DNA of 64,000 bases from Rudaea sp. (GTDB lineage Bacteria > Pseudomonadota > Gammaproteobacteria > Xanthomonadales > Rhodanobacteraceae), in contig JARLJU010000333.1 in assembly GCA_031291055.1 (NCBI GenBank), forward strand, positions 1 to 64,000. The letters are read 5' to 3'. A model generated the notes under the pieces. That model saw only the letters and a list, made by a program, of their open reading frames with translations, did not search any database and had not been told where the DNA came from. The number at the start of each line of letters is the position of its first letter. Position 1 is the first letter of the stretch. A program made the position numbers and the translations under genes. Positions 27,797 to 36,736 of this stretch are shown here, one piece after another.

Positions 27797-29680
27797 TCAG
27801 AGCGCCGTCAGCAGCTTTTCACCCTGATCCGCCGCGTGGCGCCACAACGTCGGCCAGTGCGCGCAGGCATCGGCCATTGTATTGAGCTCGGCGCTCAGTG
27901 CACTCGCGCAACCGGACGCATCCAGATCCTGCGGCCAGTCCGCCAGGCGTGGGGGGGCGCTGGCCAGGAGCATTTTCGCATTGGCCTGGACGATCTCGCG
28001 TGCGTCGGCCTGCCAGTAAACCGGCGCGTCTTCGGCAGCTTCGATCTGGTGTTGCAGGCGATCGATGATGTCGGCACGCACATAGCTAAGGTATTCGCCC
28101 AGATGCTCCACACGCTCGGCGCTGCTCGCGTGGGCAAGATCGCGCATCACGTCGGCAAGCAGGGTCAGGCGCTGTCCAGGGTCTTCCGCCTTGAACAGGC
28201 CAAACTGGCGGCGCACGAATTCGCGCAGGAAATCGTTGACCCTGGGCTGGCTCGCCGCCAGCGTATCAGCGGAACGCTTGCGCTGGGTTTCCTGCACATG
28301 GCCGATTGCCACGGGCAATTCGAGTGCCACACCCTCGGGCAGGCAGTAGCGTGTCAGCGCACTCGCGAGGCTGTCTTCTGCGCGCCCGACCGGATTCGTG
28401 CACGGCAGCATCGTGCTGTTGTCCAGCGTGAACGGAGTGAATCCCGGCACTTCATCCAGCCGCGCCTTGGCCACGCCGGCAAGCAGGAAATGCCCCTCAA
28501 TGTTGCGCAGGTAGCTTTCGCGATCGCGCCAGAACTCCGGACGACTCGCGGGATCCAGGCCTTGATACAGCCAGAGTGCCGACGCAGTGCGCGAGCTGCC
28601 GTAGGTGCCATGCTGGGTCGTGACGATATGCGTTCCCGGCGACAGCAAATCGAGCCGGCCGAGATTCTGACCGCGCAACGAATCACGGCTAAGTCCATAA
28701 AGCCGGCTCGATTCAGGCCCTGCGGTGAGCGCGCCAAGCGACTGGCCGCAGGCCGCCAGATGCAGCTCGAACGGATCTTCATCGACTTCGCTGCCGCCAC
28801 CGAGCGCCTGTTCCATGCTGGAATAGAAGCTTGCGCGTGCCAATCCGTTCGGGTTCGGATCCAGTCCCGGCTCGGCAAAATCCGGACGCCGCAGTGGCAG
28901 GCGCAAATCGTCGTCGAGCAGCCCCAGGCGCGCGCCGGCGGACAACAATATGGCGAGGTTGCGCCCCCGCCCACCGCCGAAGCGCTGACGCTGCGGGTGC
29001 GCTTCGCGCAGCAGCAATACATTGACGGCGTCGCGCGCCCGTGGATTGACCTTCGCGAATTTCTCCGCAATCTTTGCCGACTCGGCCCGACCGACGTAGC
29101 TGACCTTGCATCCGGTCGTGCGTGCAAACTCGCGCAACAGGTCGCGCTGCTCGTTGATGTGCGCCGCCAGTACCGAGTCGTCGATGACCACATAGCGGCG
29201 ATTGGCTTGATAGCGTCGTTCGTAGTCCGCAAGCGAAGCCAGCAGATGTCCAAGCTGCTCGGGCCGGTCGCAGGCGCGGATGAAGGCGGCGCGCATCGGC
29301 ACCGGCACGCGGGCAGGCGAATGATTCAGGCGTTCGATGAAGTCTGCGTCGGAAAGCAGCAGTTTGCGCTGCACGAGGCCGTCGAGTACGCGGGCGACCG
29401 CCTCACGCTTGCCGGCCAGGCCTGGGATCGTCGACTGGATGCGCGCGACGTGTTCGTCCAGAGTGCGGAATTCGCGGCACAGATCCAGCGCTTGCAGCAC
29501 CTGGAACGTCATTACATGCGGCTCGCCAGTACGCTTGACCAGGAAGATGCACTCCTGGCTCGACAGCGAGGCGACGCGACCGTCCTCGGATGCATAGATT
29601 GGCGCATCCGGGTCCGGCTTCATCGCGACCGGCGCTGACTGCGGGCCGTAGTTGAACTGGTAGTTCAGGATATTTTCCAT
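27797..29680 (-). CDS. Uncharacterised 627-residue protein: PqqD-like N-domain, GT-A-like centre, helical C-terminus
   Basis: No family name recognised. The start at 29680 (MENILNYQFNYGP) was chosen over an upstream codon lying inside the preceding gene. Residues about 35-112 look like a PqqD-type winged helix (SLSSQECIFLVKR, HVMTFQVLQALDLCREF, VARVLDGLVQRKLLLSDADF), the fold that presents peptides to modifying enzymes. Residues about 130-400 resemble a GT-A glycosyltransferase: FIRACDRPEQLGHLLASL, RYVVIDDS, then GGGRGRNLAILLSAG leading into LLDDD at 254-258. The last 150 residues are helical. It lies between the methyltransferase and the WbbL-like enzyme, with 17-base and 1-base gaps, so a role in making or capping the exported glycan, or glycosylating a peptide, is inferred. 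Confidence 0.55.
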   Translation of the reverse strand: MENILNYQFNYGPQSAPVAMKPDPDAPIYASEDGRVASLSSQECIFLVKRTGEPHVMTFQVLQALDLCREFRTLDEHVARIQSTIPGLAGKREAVARVLDGLVQRKLLLSDADFIERLNHSPARVPVPMRAAFIRACDRPEQLGHLLASLADYERRYQANRRYVVIDDSVLAAHINEQRDLLREFARTTGCKVSYVGRAESAKIAEKFAKVNPRARDAVNVLLLREAHPQRQRFGGGRGRNLAILLSAGARLGLLDDDLRLPLRRPDFAEPGLDPNPNGLARASFYSSMEQALGGGSEVDEDPFELHLAACGQSLGALTAGPESSRLYGLSRDSLRGQNLGRLDLLSPGTHIVTTQHGTYGSSRTASALWLYQGLDPASRPEFWRDRESYLRNIEGHFLLAGVAKARLDEVPGFTPFTLDNSTMLPCTNPVGRAEDSLASALTRYCLPEGVALELPVAIGHVQETQRKRSADTLAASQPRVNDFLREFVRRQFGLFKAEDPGQRLTLLADVMRDLAHASSAERVEHLGEYLSYVRADIIDRLQHQIEAAEDAPVYWQADAREIVQANAKMLLASAPPRLADWPQDLDASGCASALSAELNTMADACAHWPTLWRHAADQGEKLLTAL

Positions 29681-29697
29681 CGGGGTTCCGGATAAAA

Positions 29698-30615
29698 CTA
29701 TTTGCGTGCGCCAGCTTTTAGCAAACGGCGCCACCAGCTTTTTCGATGTGCGACCGGTGCCGCGACGCCTGTTTCCAGTTGGCTGCGCAGGCCGGCGACT
29801 TCGGCCTCGAGCCTGGCGAGGCGCGCGCCCGCCGCCATGTTCTTGCGTACCTCGCCATTGTAATGCTGGTACACGGATTCTTCGCGGTCGCCGAACAACG
29901 CGATGCCGGGCATATCCAGGGACAAGGATCGCTTGCTGCAGACCGCAATGAAATAGAGCGGGTCGTAGTCAAGGCCCGGTTGCGGCTCGCGATCGGCGCG
30001 GACGGTTGCCGCGGCAACTGTCCGGGCGGCGCGGTCGAGCGACCAGATCGCGGACTGGAACAGCAGCTTCTGTCCATACAAATGGACAAAGGGAAAATGC
30101 GGCTTGAGCAGGGCGAGCAGCTCGTCGCGATACAGTTCGCGCACGTGGAATTCGTTGTGGAATCCGCTGATGTCGCTGTATGTGCGCTTGTCCGGCGACG
30201 AAACGATCAATACACCATCGTCCGCCAACGCGCGCGCGAATCCACTGATCATTGCTTCCTGCGCAGCCACGTGTTCCAGGGTCTCGAACGAGACGATCAG
30301 ATCCAGGCTCGCTGGGGCGACATCCAGCGCCGTGCAGTCGCCGCGTGCGAAGCGCAGGTTTGCACGGTCGCCGTAGCGCTCCTGCGCGTGTGCGATTGCC
30401 GATTGCGCGACGTCGATGCCGACCACGTTTGCGGCCACACCGGCAAGCAAGGCGCTGCCATAGCCCTCGCCACAGGCTGCGTCGAGCACACGCTTGCCGT
30501 GCGCGAACTCACGGGCGAACACGTAACGGTGCCAATGCTCGTACCAGATTTCGCGCACGCATTCGGGCGTGAAGCGTTCACCGGTGAAATCCAGCGCGGT
30601 TGGAGAATCGGTCAT
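29698..30615 (-). CDS. SAM-dependent methyltransferase (class I)
   Basis: 305 residues from the ATG at 30615 overlapping the wzt stop (ATGA). It starts LDFTGERFTPECVREIWYEH, then motif I VLDAACGEGYGSALLAG, VVGIDVAQSAI, and FETLEHVAAQEAMI, the pattern of methyltransferases in O-antigen and polysaccharide loci. The C-terminus is a basic helix with a coiled-coil-like stretch (ARLARLEAEVAGLRSQLE). In Wzm/Wzt systems a methyltransferase often caps the growing chain and fixes its length; the adjacency suggests that role here. Confidence 0.8.
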   Translation of the reverse strand: MTDSPTALDFTGERFTPECVREIWYEHWHRYVFAREFAHGKRVLDAACGEGYGSALLAGVAANVVGIDVAQSAIAHAQERYGDRANLRFARGDCTALDVAPASLDLIVSFETLEHVAAQEAMISGFARALADDGVLIVSSPDKRTYSDISGFHNEFHVRELYRDELLALLKPHFPFVHLYGQKLLFQSAIWSLDRAARTVAAATVRADREPQPGLDYDPLYFIAVCSKRSLSLDMPGIALFGDREESVYQHYNGEVRKNMAAGARLARLEAEVAGLRSQLETGVAAPVAHRKSWWRRLLKAGARK

Positions 30616-31844
30616 GACACCGCTCTCACGGCCGGTTCGGCTGGTGTGGAAGACGTTGCCGCAATCCACGCATGCTGCAATTTCACCAGACCGAATTCGC
30701 GCGACTCGCCGCGGATGGTCAAGCCGCGTTCCAGCGTGTCGAACAGGCGCACACCTTCCGGATCCAGCGGGTGCACCTTGAGCAGATACGACCCCGGCAG
30801 CAAGGGCAGTGCCGCAAAGACGATTTCCACGAAGTATACATTTTCGCTTTCACGCGACGGCCGCACCCCATCCATTTCGGTGCTGACGCCGTAGACCGGC
30901 GTGCCGTCGGCGCGCACGATGCCGAATACGATCACCGGCGCGCGGCCGTCGCGCGAGTGCACGCGCACGCGCACGCATGCATCGCCGCCGCGTTCCAGCA
31001 GCAGCGGCGCATCGCCGGCGTCGCCGTTGAGAACCATATCGAGCAGATGGAATTCCAGGCCCTGGCCGGCCACTGCTTCGCGCGCCGGCGCCTGGGTCGC
31101 GGATTTGCGCTCCTGGTAGGCCAGGTAGGCCTGGGTCACCTCGAACACGTCGCCGCTCGCCGCGACTTTCCCCTGCTGCAACCAGCATGCCTGCCGGCAC
31201 AGCTTCTGCACGTGATACATGCTGTGTGATACCAGGATCAAGGTACCGCCACCGGTGAGGTAATCCTCCATCCAGCGCACGCATTTCTTCTGGAACGACT
31301 CGTCGCCCACTGCCAGCACTTCATCGGTGATCAGCAAGTCCGGGTGCAGCGCGGCGACGATGGCGAAACCCAGGCGCACGACCATGCCCGAAGAATAGTG
31401 CTTGACCGGTTCGTCGATGTAACGCCCGATCTCGGCAAACTCGACGATCTCGGGCAGCTTGGCGCGGATTTCGTCGGCAGCCAGGCCATACAGTGCCGCG
31501 GCCAGGGCAATGTTGTCGCGGCCGCTGTATTCCGGATGAAAGCCCGCGCCGAGTTCGAGCAGCGCACCGATGCGGCCCGTCACTGCAACGCTGCCTGTGG
31601 TCGGCGTCAGCACACCTGTGAGCAATTTCAGCAGGGTGGATTTTCCGGCGCCGTTCTCGCCGATCAGGCCGAGTGATTCGCCGCGACGCACGCGCAGGTT
31701 CACGTCCTGCAGCACGCTGATGGCATCCGTCTGGCCACGTCCGAACAACAGACTCAGCAGCGCGCGCAGCCGATCGCGCGAGCGGAACACCAGCGGGTAG
31801 GCCTTGCCGAGTCCCCGGGTTTCGACGAGGAAATCGCTGCTCAC
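30612..31844 (-). CDS. wzt: Polysaccharide ABC transporter ATP-binding protein with C-terminal substrate-binding domain (Wzt-like)
   Basis: 410 residues from a GTG that overlaps the wzm stop (GTGA). Walker A LIGENGAGKSTLLK, signature HYSSGMVVRLGFA and Walker B DLLITDEVLAVGD are intact. Residues about 255-400 form the beta-rich Wzt carbohydrate-binding domain (RVHSRDGRAPVIVFGIVRAD, LLPGSYLLKVHPLD). Such domains recognise the modified non-reducing end of the O-polysaccharide before export, which fits the neighbouring methyltransferase. Confidence 0.9.
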   Translation of the reverse strand: MSSDFLVETRGLGKAYPLVFRSRDRLRALLSLLFGRGQTDAISVLQDVNLRVRRGESLGLIGENGAGKSTLLKLLTGVLTPTTGSVAVTGRIGALLELGAGFHPEYSGRDNIALAAALYGLAADEIRAKLPEIVEFAEIGRYIDEPVKHYSSGMVVRLGFAIVAALHPDLLITDEVLAVGDESFQKKCVRWMEDYLTGGGTLILVSHSMYHVQKLCRQACWLQQGKVAASGDVFEVTQAYLAYQERKSATQAPAREAVAGQGLEFHLLDMVLNGDAGDAPLLLERGGDACVRVRVHSRDGRAPVIVFGIVRADGTPVYGVSTEMDGVRPSRESENVYFVEIVFAALPLLPGSYLLKVHPLDPEGVRLFDTLERGLTIRGESREFGLVKLQHAWIAATSSTPAEPAVRAVS

Positions 31845-32611
31845 AGGAAATCCTCGAAGTGCGGGCCGAGGCGGCGGAACACCGCGAAACCGATCGCCAC
31901 AACAGTCAGCGCCAGCAGCAGTGAAATCGCCTGGGAAGACAACTCAATGCTGCCGGAATGCAGCAAGGTGGCACGGAAGAATTCGATGTAGTGGGTGAAT
32001 GGATTGAAGTCCAGCCAGCCGCGATAACGCTCAGGCAACGATTCGCGCGCGTAGAACACCGGCGAAGCGAACATCCACAGCATGAGCAGCTGCGGCAGCG
32101 CCGGCGCCAGGTCGCGCACGAATACCTGCACGGCGGCGAAAAGGAAGGCGAAGCCGAGCGCGAGAAGGAACAATTGCACGAATCCACAAAGCGCCAGCGG
32201 CAGCGCCAGCAGATCGATCGGAACGCCGGTGAGGCGCAGCGCGATCACGATGGCGCAGAAGCCCGCACCCTGGATCAGGAAGCTCGATGCCACGGCGGCG
32301 AACACCAGCACGGCGCGCGGCAGCGCAACCTTGCCGATCAGCGCGGCGTTGTCCTGGATCGCCGTGGTCGCGCGCGTCACCCCTTCGGCAAACGCCGTCC
32401 ACGGCCACAGGCCCAGCGCCAGGAATGGCACGTAACCCGGCGCGTCGGCACCCGGGACACGCGCCTTGAAGACATAGACGAAGACAAACCCGTATACGGC
32501 CAACTGGATCAGCGGCTGCAGCAACGCCCATAGTCCACCGCTGAAACTGCCGAGGTAGCGGTTGCGGATGTCGCGGCGAATGAAGTGGAGCGCAAGACTG
32601 AGCGCGGGCAT
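31841..32611 (-). CDS. wzm: Polysaccharide ABC transporter permease (Wzm-like, ABC-2 type)
   Basis: 256 residues from the ATG at 32611. FIRRDIRNRYLGSFSGGLWALLQPL is the standard start of this family, followed by about six membrane helices and the FASPVFYARESLPERYRGWLDFNPFTHYIEFFR block. It forms the inner-membrane pore that exports lipid-linked polysaccharide with Wzt. First gene of the cluster, 90 bases from the parvulin gene stop. Confidence 0.9.
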   Translation of the reverse strand: MPALSLALHFIRRDIRNRYLGSFSGGLWALLQPLIQLAVYGFVFVYVFKARVPGADAPGYVPFLALGLWPWTAFAEGVTRATTAIQDNAALIGKVALPRAVLVFAAVASSFLIQGAGFCAIVIALRLTGVPIDLLALPLALCGFVQLFLLALGFAFLFAAVQVFVRDLAPALPQLLMLWMFASPVFYARESLPERYRGWLDFNPFTHYIEFFRATLLHSGSIELSSQAISLLLALTVVAIGFAVFRRLGPHFEDFL

Positions 32612-32700
32612 GGGCGGGCGTGTCGGAAGCAACGGCCGCAATTATCGCAGAGCCAGGCGCTGCTGTCCGCCGCCGTGTGCGCTCCCCGCGCACCAGCGGG

Positions 32701-33708
32701 TTACTGCGATGACTTCGCGTTCTTGGCATCCTCGGCCGCTTTTTTTAGCTTCGCCGCATTGATCTCCGCGGCCTGTTCGGAGGGCAGTTTGCCGCCGGCC
32801 GGCAGGAAGCGCGTGCGTACCGAAGCCACCAGATCGGGATTGGCGTCGAGCGGCTTGCCGCGCAACTGACTGTTGTGGTTGTCCGACTGCTTGACGATGT
32901 AGTCGCTGCGCAGCTTCTCGACCAAGGCCGTGTGGATCTCGTCAAAGCTGCGCTGCGTATCGGGTTTGCGCGCGACCAGCTTCAGGACATGGAACCCGTA
33001 CTCGGTCTTCGTGATCGGCGAGATATCGCCGGGCTTCTTCAGCGCATCGGCCGCCTGCGCGAACGGTGGCGCCATATTGCCGGAGGCTGCGTCCTCGATC
33101 AGGCCGTGGTTGTCGGTCTTGCTCGGATCATCCGAGTATTTTTCCACCAGCGCATCGAACTGTTCCGGATGCGCGCGCGCCGTAGCCTCGACTTCGCCAA
33201 CCCGCGCCTTGGCTTCAGCTTCGCTGCGTTCCTTGATCGAAACCAGCACGTGCTTGACATCGACCGCGCCATGCACGACGAACTCGTCCTTGTGAGTCAG
33301 ATAGTACTCGTGCGCCAGTTCGTCGAAATCCGGCAGCTTCAAGGTTTTCCGGTAATGGTCCATCGCCACCCGGGCCAGGGTATCGTCGGTGGATTGCTGA
33401 ATCTGCTGTTGCACGGCAGGATCCAGGTCGAGCTTGTCCCTACGCGCCTCCGCGGCCAGCTGCTTCTGCAGCAACAAGTTCATGATCACGCTTTCGATGC
33501 GCTTCGGGTTGTCGAAAAATCCGACGCGGTCGGTTTCGGGAATCTTTTGCGCATAGGCGTCGATGTCCTGCAAGCTCACTACGGCGTCGCCCTGGCGCGC
33601 AATTACGCCGGGCGGCAGGTCGCTTTCCTGCGCGACGGCGAGCGCTGCGGAAAATATCAGTGCGTTCGCGCAAAGGACGCGAATCAGGCAAAGTCCGGCA
33701 GATTTCAT
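32701..33708 (-). CDS. Periplasmic parvulin-type peptidyl-prolyl isomerase
   Basis: 335 residues from the ATG at 33708, which gives a clear signal peptide ending AALAVAQ. A SurA/PpiD-type helical N-domain (RIESVIMNLLLQKQLAAEA) precedes a rotamase domain: VKHVLVSIKERSEAEAKARV, FDALVEKYSDDPSKTDNHGLI, PITKTEYGFHVLKLVA. The C-terminus is a basic Lys/Ala-rich tail. It probably helps fold outer-membrane or secreted proteins. The next genes upstream encode secreted proteins and the T2SS. Confidence 0.85.
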   Translation of the reverse strand: MKSAGLCLIRVLCANALIFSAALAVAQESDLPPGVIARQGDAVVSLQDIDAYAQKIPETDRVGFFDNPKRIESVIMNLLLQKQLAAEARRDKLDLDPAVQQQIQQSTDDTLARVAMDHYRKTLKLPDFDELAHEYYLTHKDEFVVHGAVDVKHVLVSIKERSEAEAKARVGEVEATARAHPEQFDALVEKYSDDPSKTDNHGLIEDAASGNMAPPFAQAADALKKPGDISPITKTEYGFHVLKLVARKPDTQRSFDEIHTALVEKLRSDYIVKQSDNHNSQLRGKPLDANPDLVASVRTRFLPAGGKLPSEQAAEINAAKLKKAAEDAKNAKSSQ

Positions 33709-33723
33709 GTTTTTCTGTTCCTC

Positions 33724-33756
33724 AAAAAAAACCATGCCGCCACAGTGGCGGCATGG
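33724..33756 (-). terminator. Rho-independent terminator after the 386-residue secreted protein gene
   Basis: Perfect 11-base-pair stem (CCATGCCGCCA with its complement, 33732-33742 and 33746-33756), three-base loop, then a run of seven to eight T on the minus strand. It lies 23 bases after the stop codon at 33779. Confidence 0.9.
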
Positions 33757-33778
33757 TCATTGACCGATGAAAAAACGT

Positions 33779-34939
33779 TTAGTTCGGCACGTAACCTTGC
33801 CAAGTACCCGGGCCGTTCTGAATCGGTACCGTGCAGGCGCTTGAGCACCTGGCGGTGGCTGACGATGTGGCGGTGCCGCCGGCGTTATTGCCTGTGAGGG
33901 GGAGGACGTTGCTGATATTGGCGGTGATGATATTCAGGAAATACGCCTGGTTGTTGGCAAGCGTGCAGCTGCCAGTATTGCTCCAGCGCACGAAGTAATC
34001 CGCGGCGCCGTTATTCAGCCAGCATCCGGGGACCACGGAGCTGTTGGCGTTGGTGGCCGGGTTGCTGAAATCGCCACACTTGGTGCTGATCGACATGCTC
34101 GTCGGCGCCACCGCACTGGTCTCGCCAATCTGATACAGGCCGTACATGGGATTGGGTACGTTTGAGGCGGTCATGTAATTGGCAGGTACGCTGAAGGCCG
34201 CAGAAACGTATCTGTTGGTCGGCAGGGTAAATGTGGCGATGACGCCGAAGTTGCCCGGCCACGCCGATGAATAAATCGAGGAAAAATTAGTGACATCGAC
34301 GGATTTGTTGCCTTGGCCGCCGTAGTTCACTGACTGGCTTCCGGTCCACTGGGTGAAGCTGCTGACGGAGCCCGTACCCGGGATTATGGCGCAGGTTCCG
34401 GGTGGTATCGTGTGCAATACGGTTACCGTCGCTGTCGATACGGCCGGTGTTCCGGTGCCCGTGCAGGTTGCGGTCACCGTATTGGCGATGTCGGCGCCGG
34501 AAGTATTCGCCAGAAAGGTCATCGAGAAATTCTGCGCATTGGCGCAGGCGGCGCCGGTGCAGAATGTCGCCGTGCTGGTTCCACCAGTGAAGATGCCGCC
34601 ACTGGCGCCGCTGATGGTGCCGGTGCATTGCCCGGTCGCATTGACCGCCTGGAAACTCAGGGCCGCCGTTCCGCCAGCGTTGCCGATCGATTGCGTCGAT
34701 GGTGCCAGCGGGGATGCCGGGCCGAAGCTGACGCTGCCGCCGGTGCTGCCGCAGCCGGTACCGACGCCCGCACCGGTTGCCACAGCCTGCAACTGCCCCG
34801 GCGTGGCGTTCGACGATACCTGGCCTGTGGGATAAGTGCAGGTCGTGCTGTCGGGATTGGTAATCTTGATTGTAGTCTGCGCCTGAGCGCTCGTGAGCGC
34901 TGACAGTAACAAGGCGATAGAGACAAAGACTCGTTGCAT
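33779..34939 (-). CDS. Secreted cysteine-containing hypothetical protein
   Basis: 386 residues from the ATG at 34939 with a Sec signal peptide (VFVSIALLLSALTSAQA). The mature protein is rich in Thr, Ser, Gly and Ala, with paired cysteines spaced like disulfide-stabilised beta domains (TTCTYPTG, TGCGSTGG, GQCTG, TFCTGAACANAQ). The second half changes character to a longer beta-type domain (WTGSQSVNYGGQGNKSVDV, TKCGDFSNPATNAN) and the end has a cysteine pair in CSSACTVPIQ. I recognise no family. Flanking strong terminators and proximity to the T2SS operon suggest an abundant exported protein. Confidence 0.6.
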   Translation of the reverse strand: MQRVFVSIALLLSALTSAQAQTTIKITNPDSTTCTYPTGQVSSNATPGQLQAVATGAGVGTGCGSTGGSVSFGPASPLAPSTQSIGNAGGTAALSFQAVNATGQCTGTISGASGGIFTGGTSTATFCTGAACANAQNFSMTFLANTSGADIANTVTATCTGTGTPAVSTATVTVLHTIPPGTCAIIPGTGSVSSFTQWTGSQSVNYGGQGNKSVDVTNFSSIYSSAWPGNFGVIATFTLPTNRYVSAAFSVPANYMTASNVPNPMYGLYQIGETSAVAPTSMSISTKCGDFSNPATNANSSVVPGCWLNNGAADYFVRWSNTGSCTLANNQAYFLNIITANISNVLPLTGNNAGGTATSSATARCSSACTVPIQNGPGTWQGYVPN

Positions 34940-35022
34940 GATGATTGGAATCCCTGGCGGTGTAATCAACGTATTGTAGTAGCCCAAGCGGATGCTAGTG
35001 CAACATTTCCATTAAGAACCCC

Positions 35023-35055
35023 AAAAAAAAACGAGGGACCCTTGCGGGTCCCTCG
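35023..35055 (-). terminator. Rho-independent terminator after the 497-residue secreted protein gene
   Basis: Ten-base-pair perfect stem CGAGGGACCC / GGGTCCCTCG (35032-35041 and 35046-35055), TTGC loop, followed on the minus strand by eight or nine T. It sits 26 bases past the stop at 35081. Confidence 0.9.
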
Positions 35056-35080
35056 TGGACACTTTGTTGCTATACAGCGA

Positions 35081-36574
35081 TCAGGAGCAAGCGCCGCCGC
35101 CGTTTGCGCAGCTGCGCGACTGGCGATGACGATACACACCGCTGTAATTCGACAGCACGCCGCCGACGTTGCCGTTGACGAACTCTACCGCTTCAAAGCC
35201 AGTGATCGGCAGACCGGTGAACACGTTGCCGTTGGTCGAAGGACGCAAGTTATGCGGGTTGGCCACAACGCCAGTGATCGTCAGATCAAGGTTGGCCCAG
35301 CCAGCAGTTCCGATCGGCTTGATGTTCGACGTCAGATTGGAATCCAGGACGCTTCCCGTACCCACGAGATCAAACGTAACGACGTTGGTCTCATGGCAGA
35401 GCGAGGAAGGCGGCTGGCCCGGAGGACACGGCGAGAAGCCGCAGCCCGTTGCGGTCGCGGTGTTCTCTTCGCGATCGTACGTGGTGATGCCGACAACCGT
35501 GCAGGACAGACCCAGGCCATTGCCGGTTTCCTTCGCGCCGAACAGATGTTCGAACGGAATGATCGCGGCGGTCAAGGTGGTGAACGTACCCGCGTCAACG
35601 TAGAAACGCTTGGTCGGGAAGGTCACAACCCAGTCGGAGCCAACGGAACCGTCGGACGAGGTTTCATACTCGTTGTAGATTCTGGCAGCGTCAAACACCG
35701 AGCTGACGGCATCGATACCCTGCGCCGGCAACGGATAGATCGAGGTCAGCAACTTGCCGTCATTGAACACGAACGAGGTTGCCGTGGTGCCACCGGCGTC
35801 GTTGACCTGGCCCAGCGTCGGGGTCAGGAAACCCGTCGGCGTAGCAAGGGTAACAGCCGTGAAGCCGTCCAGCGCGTCGGCGTTGTAGGCATAGAACGTG
35901 CCCTGACCAACGTTGACGACCGAGGCAGCGCCGAACAGGCCACCGGTCGGAGCAGCAATCGTCGTGCCAGCTTCAAAATCCGCTTCCGCGCTGCCGCACT
36001 TCGGCGGAACGCCATTGACGTGCTTGATATCGGTGAGCAGCGGGGCACCCGTGATGTCGGCCATCGAGATCATCTCGAAGTGACCTTCACGAGTACGGTC
36101 GTTCGTGACCGGACCGGTGTCGGAATCGTTACCGGTGTAGGCGTAGTTCAGGAACGCCTGATAGGTGGCGCCGTTGGACAGGCCAGTGGTCGTGAACGCC
36201 GGAGCGGTACAGGTCTTGTCGAACGTGAAGATGCCACCACCGTCACCCGTGCCGGGCGAACCGATGCCGCCATCGGACAGCGCGAACAGCGCCGCAGTCC
36301 AGACGTCGGCAGGCGACAGGAACAAGTTGAAGTCGAGCACTTCGCGGCTGTTATAGCCTTCGAGGAAGCGAACCTTCACAGCCTTGCCGTTAACGGTGTC
36401 GGTGTTCACAACCGACAGCAGAGTCTGCTGATGACCGTTGACGGTGTAATACGGGTAAAGCAGAACCTGGCCCAGACCATCGGGATTCAGGTTGACGGCA
36501 CTCGCCATGTTGGCGATGCCCGCAACGCCGGCGATAGCGGCGATGACGGCAGTCGTCAAATTGTTTCTGTTCAT
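35081..36574 (-). CDS. Secreted surface-type hypothetical protein (VNLNPDGLGQVLLYPYYT family)
   Basis: 497 residues from the ATG at 36574, preceded by AGGAG at ideal spacing. The signal peptide ends ANMASA; the mature start VNLNPDGLGQVLLYPYYTVNG and TLLSVVNTDTVNGKAVKVRFLEGYNSREVLDF are features I associate with a family of secreted proteobacterial proteins of unknown function. The body is Gly/Thr/Asn-rich and beta-like, with the cysteines concentrated in the C-terminal half (GCGFSPCPPGQ, CANGGGACS at the end). Strong RBS, candidate promoter and strong terminator suggest high expression. A T2SS substrate or surface-layer role is inference only. Confidence 0.65.
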   Translation of the reverse strand: MNRNNLTTAVIAAIAGVAGIANMASAVNLNPDGLGQVLLYPYYTVNGHQQTLLSVVNTDTVNGKAVKVRFLEGYNSREVLDFNLFLSPADVWTAALFALSDGGIGSPGTGDGGGIFTFDKTCTAPAFTTTGLSNGATYQAFLNYAYTGNDSDTGPVTNDRTREGHFEMISMADITGAPLLTDIKHVNGVPPKCGSAEADFEAGTTIAAPTGGLFGAASVVNVGQGTFYAYNADALDGFTAVTLATPTGFLTPTLGQVNDAGGTTATSFVFNDGKLLTSIYPLPAQGIDAVSSVFDAARIYNEYETSSDGSVGSDWVVTFPTKRFYVDAGTFTTLTAAIIPFEHLFGAKETGNGLGLSCTVVGITTYDREENTATATGCGFSPCPPGQPPSSLCHETNVVTFDLVGTGSVLDSNLTSNIKPIGTAGWANLDLTITGVVANPHNLRPSTNGNVFTGLPITGFEAVEFVNGNVGGVLSNYSGVYRHRQSRSCANGGGACS

Positions 36575-36682
36575 CACAACACTCCTAATTGACCACAGGG
36601 CTTTTTTGCTTTTTCGCCAACCTGTTTGGGCAAGGCACAAGTCCCCTACGCCACAATGGACAGGGTGGGCAACAGCGAACTT

Positions 36683-36711
36683 ATCCTATGACAAAGCTCA
36701 AGGCAATGCAA
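36683..36711 (-). promoter_or_regulatory. Candidate sigma-70 promoter of the 497-residue secreted protein gene
   Basis: TTGCAT (36711-36706) and TAGGAT (36688-36683) on the minus strand with 17-base spacing, about 110 bases before the start codon, leaving a long untranslated leader that contains A/T-rich GCAAAAAAGC. Prediction by eye. Confidence 0.35.
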
Positions 36712-36736
36712 TCCCAACGCAACTTTAAGGAAAATA

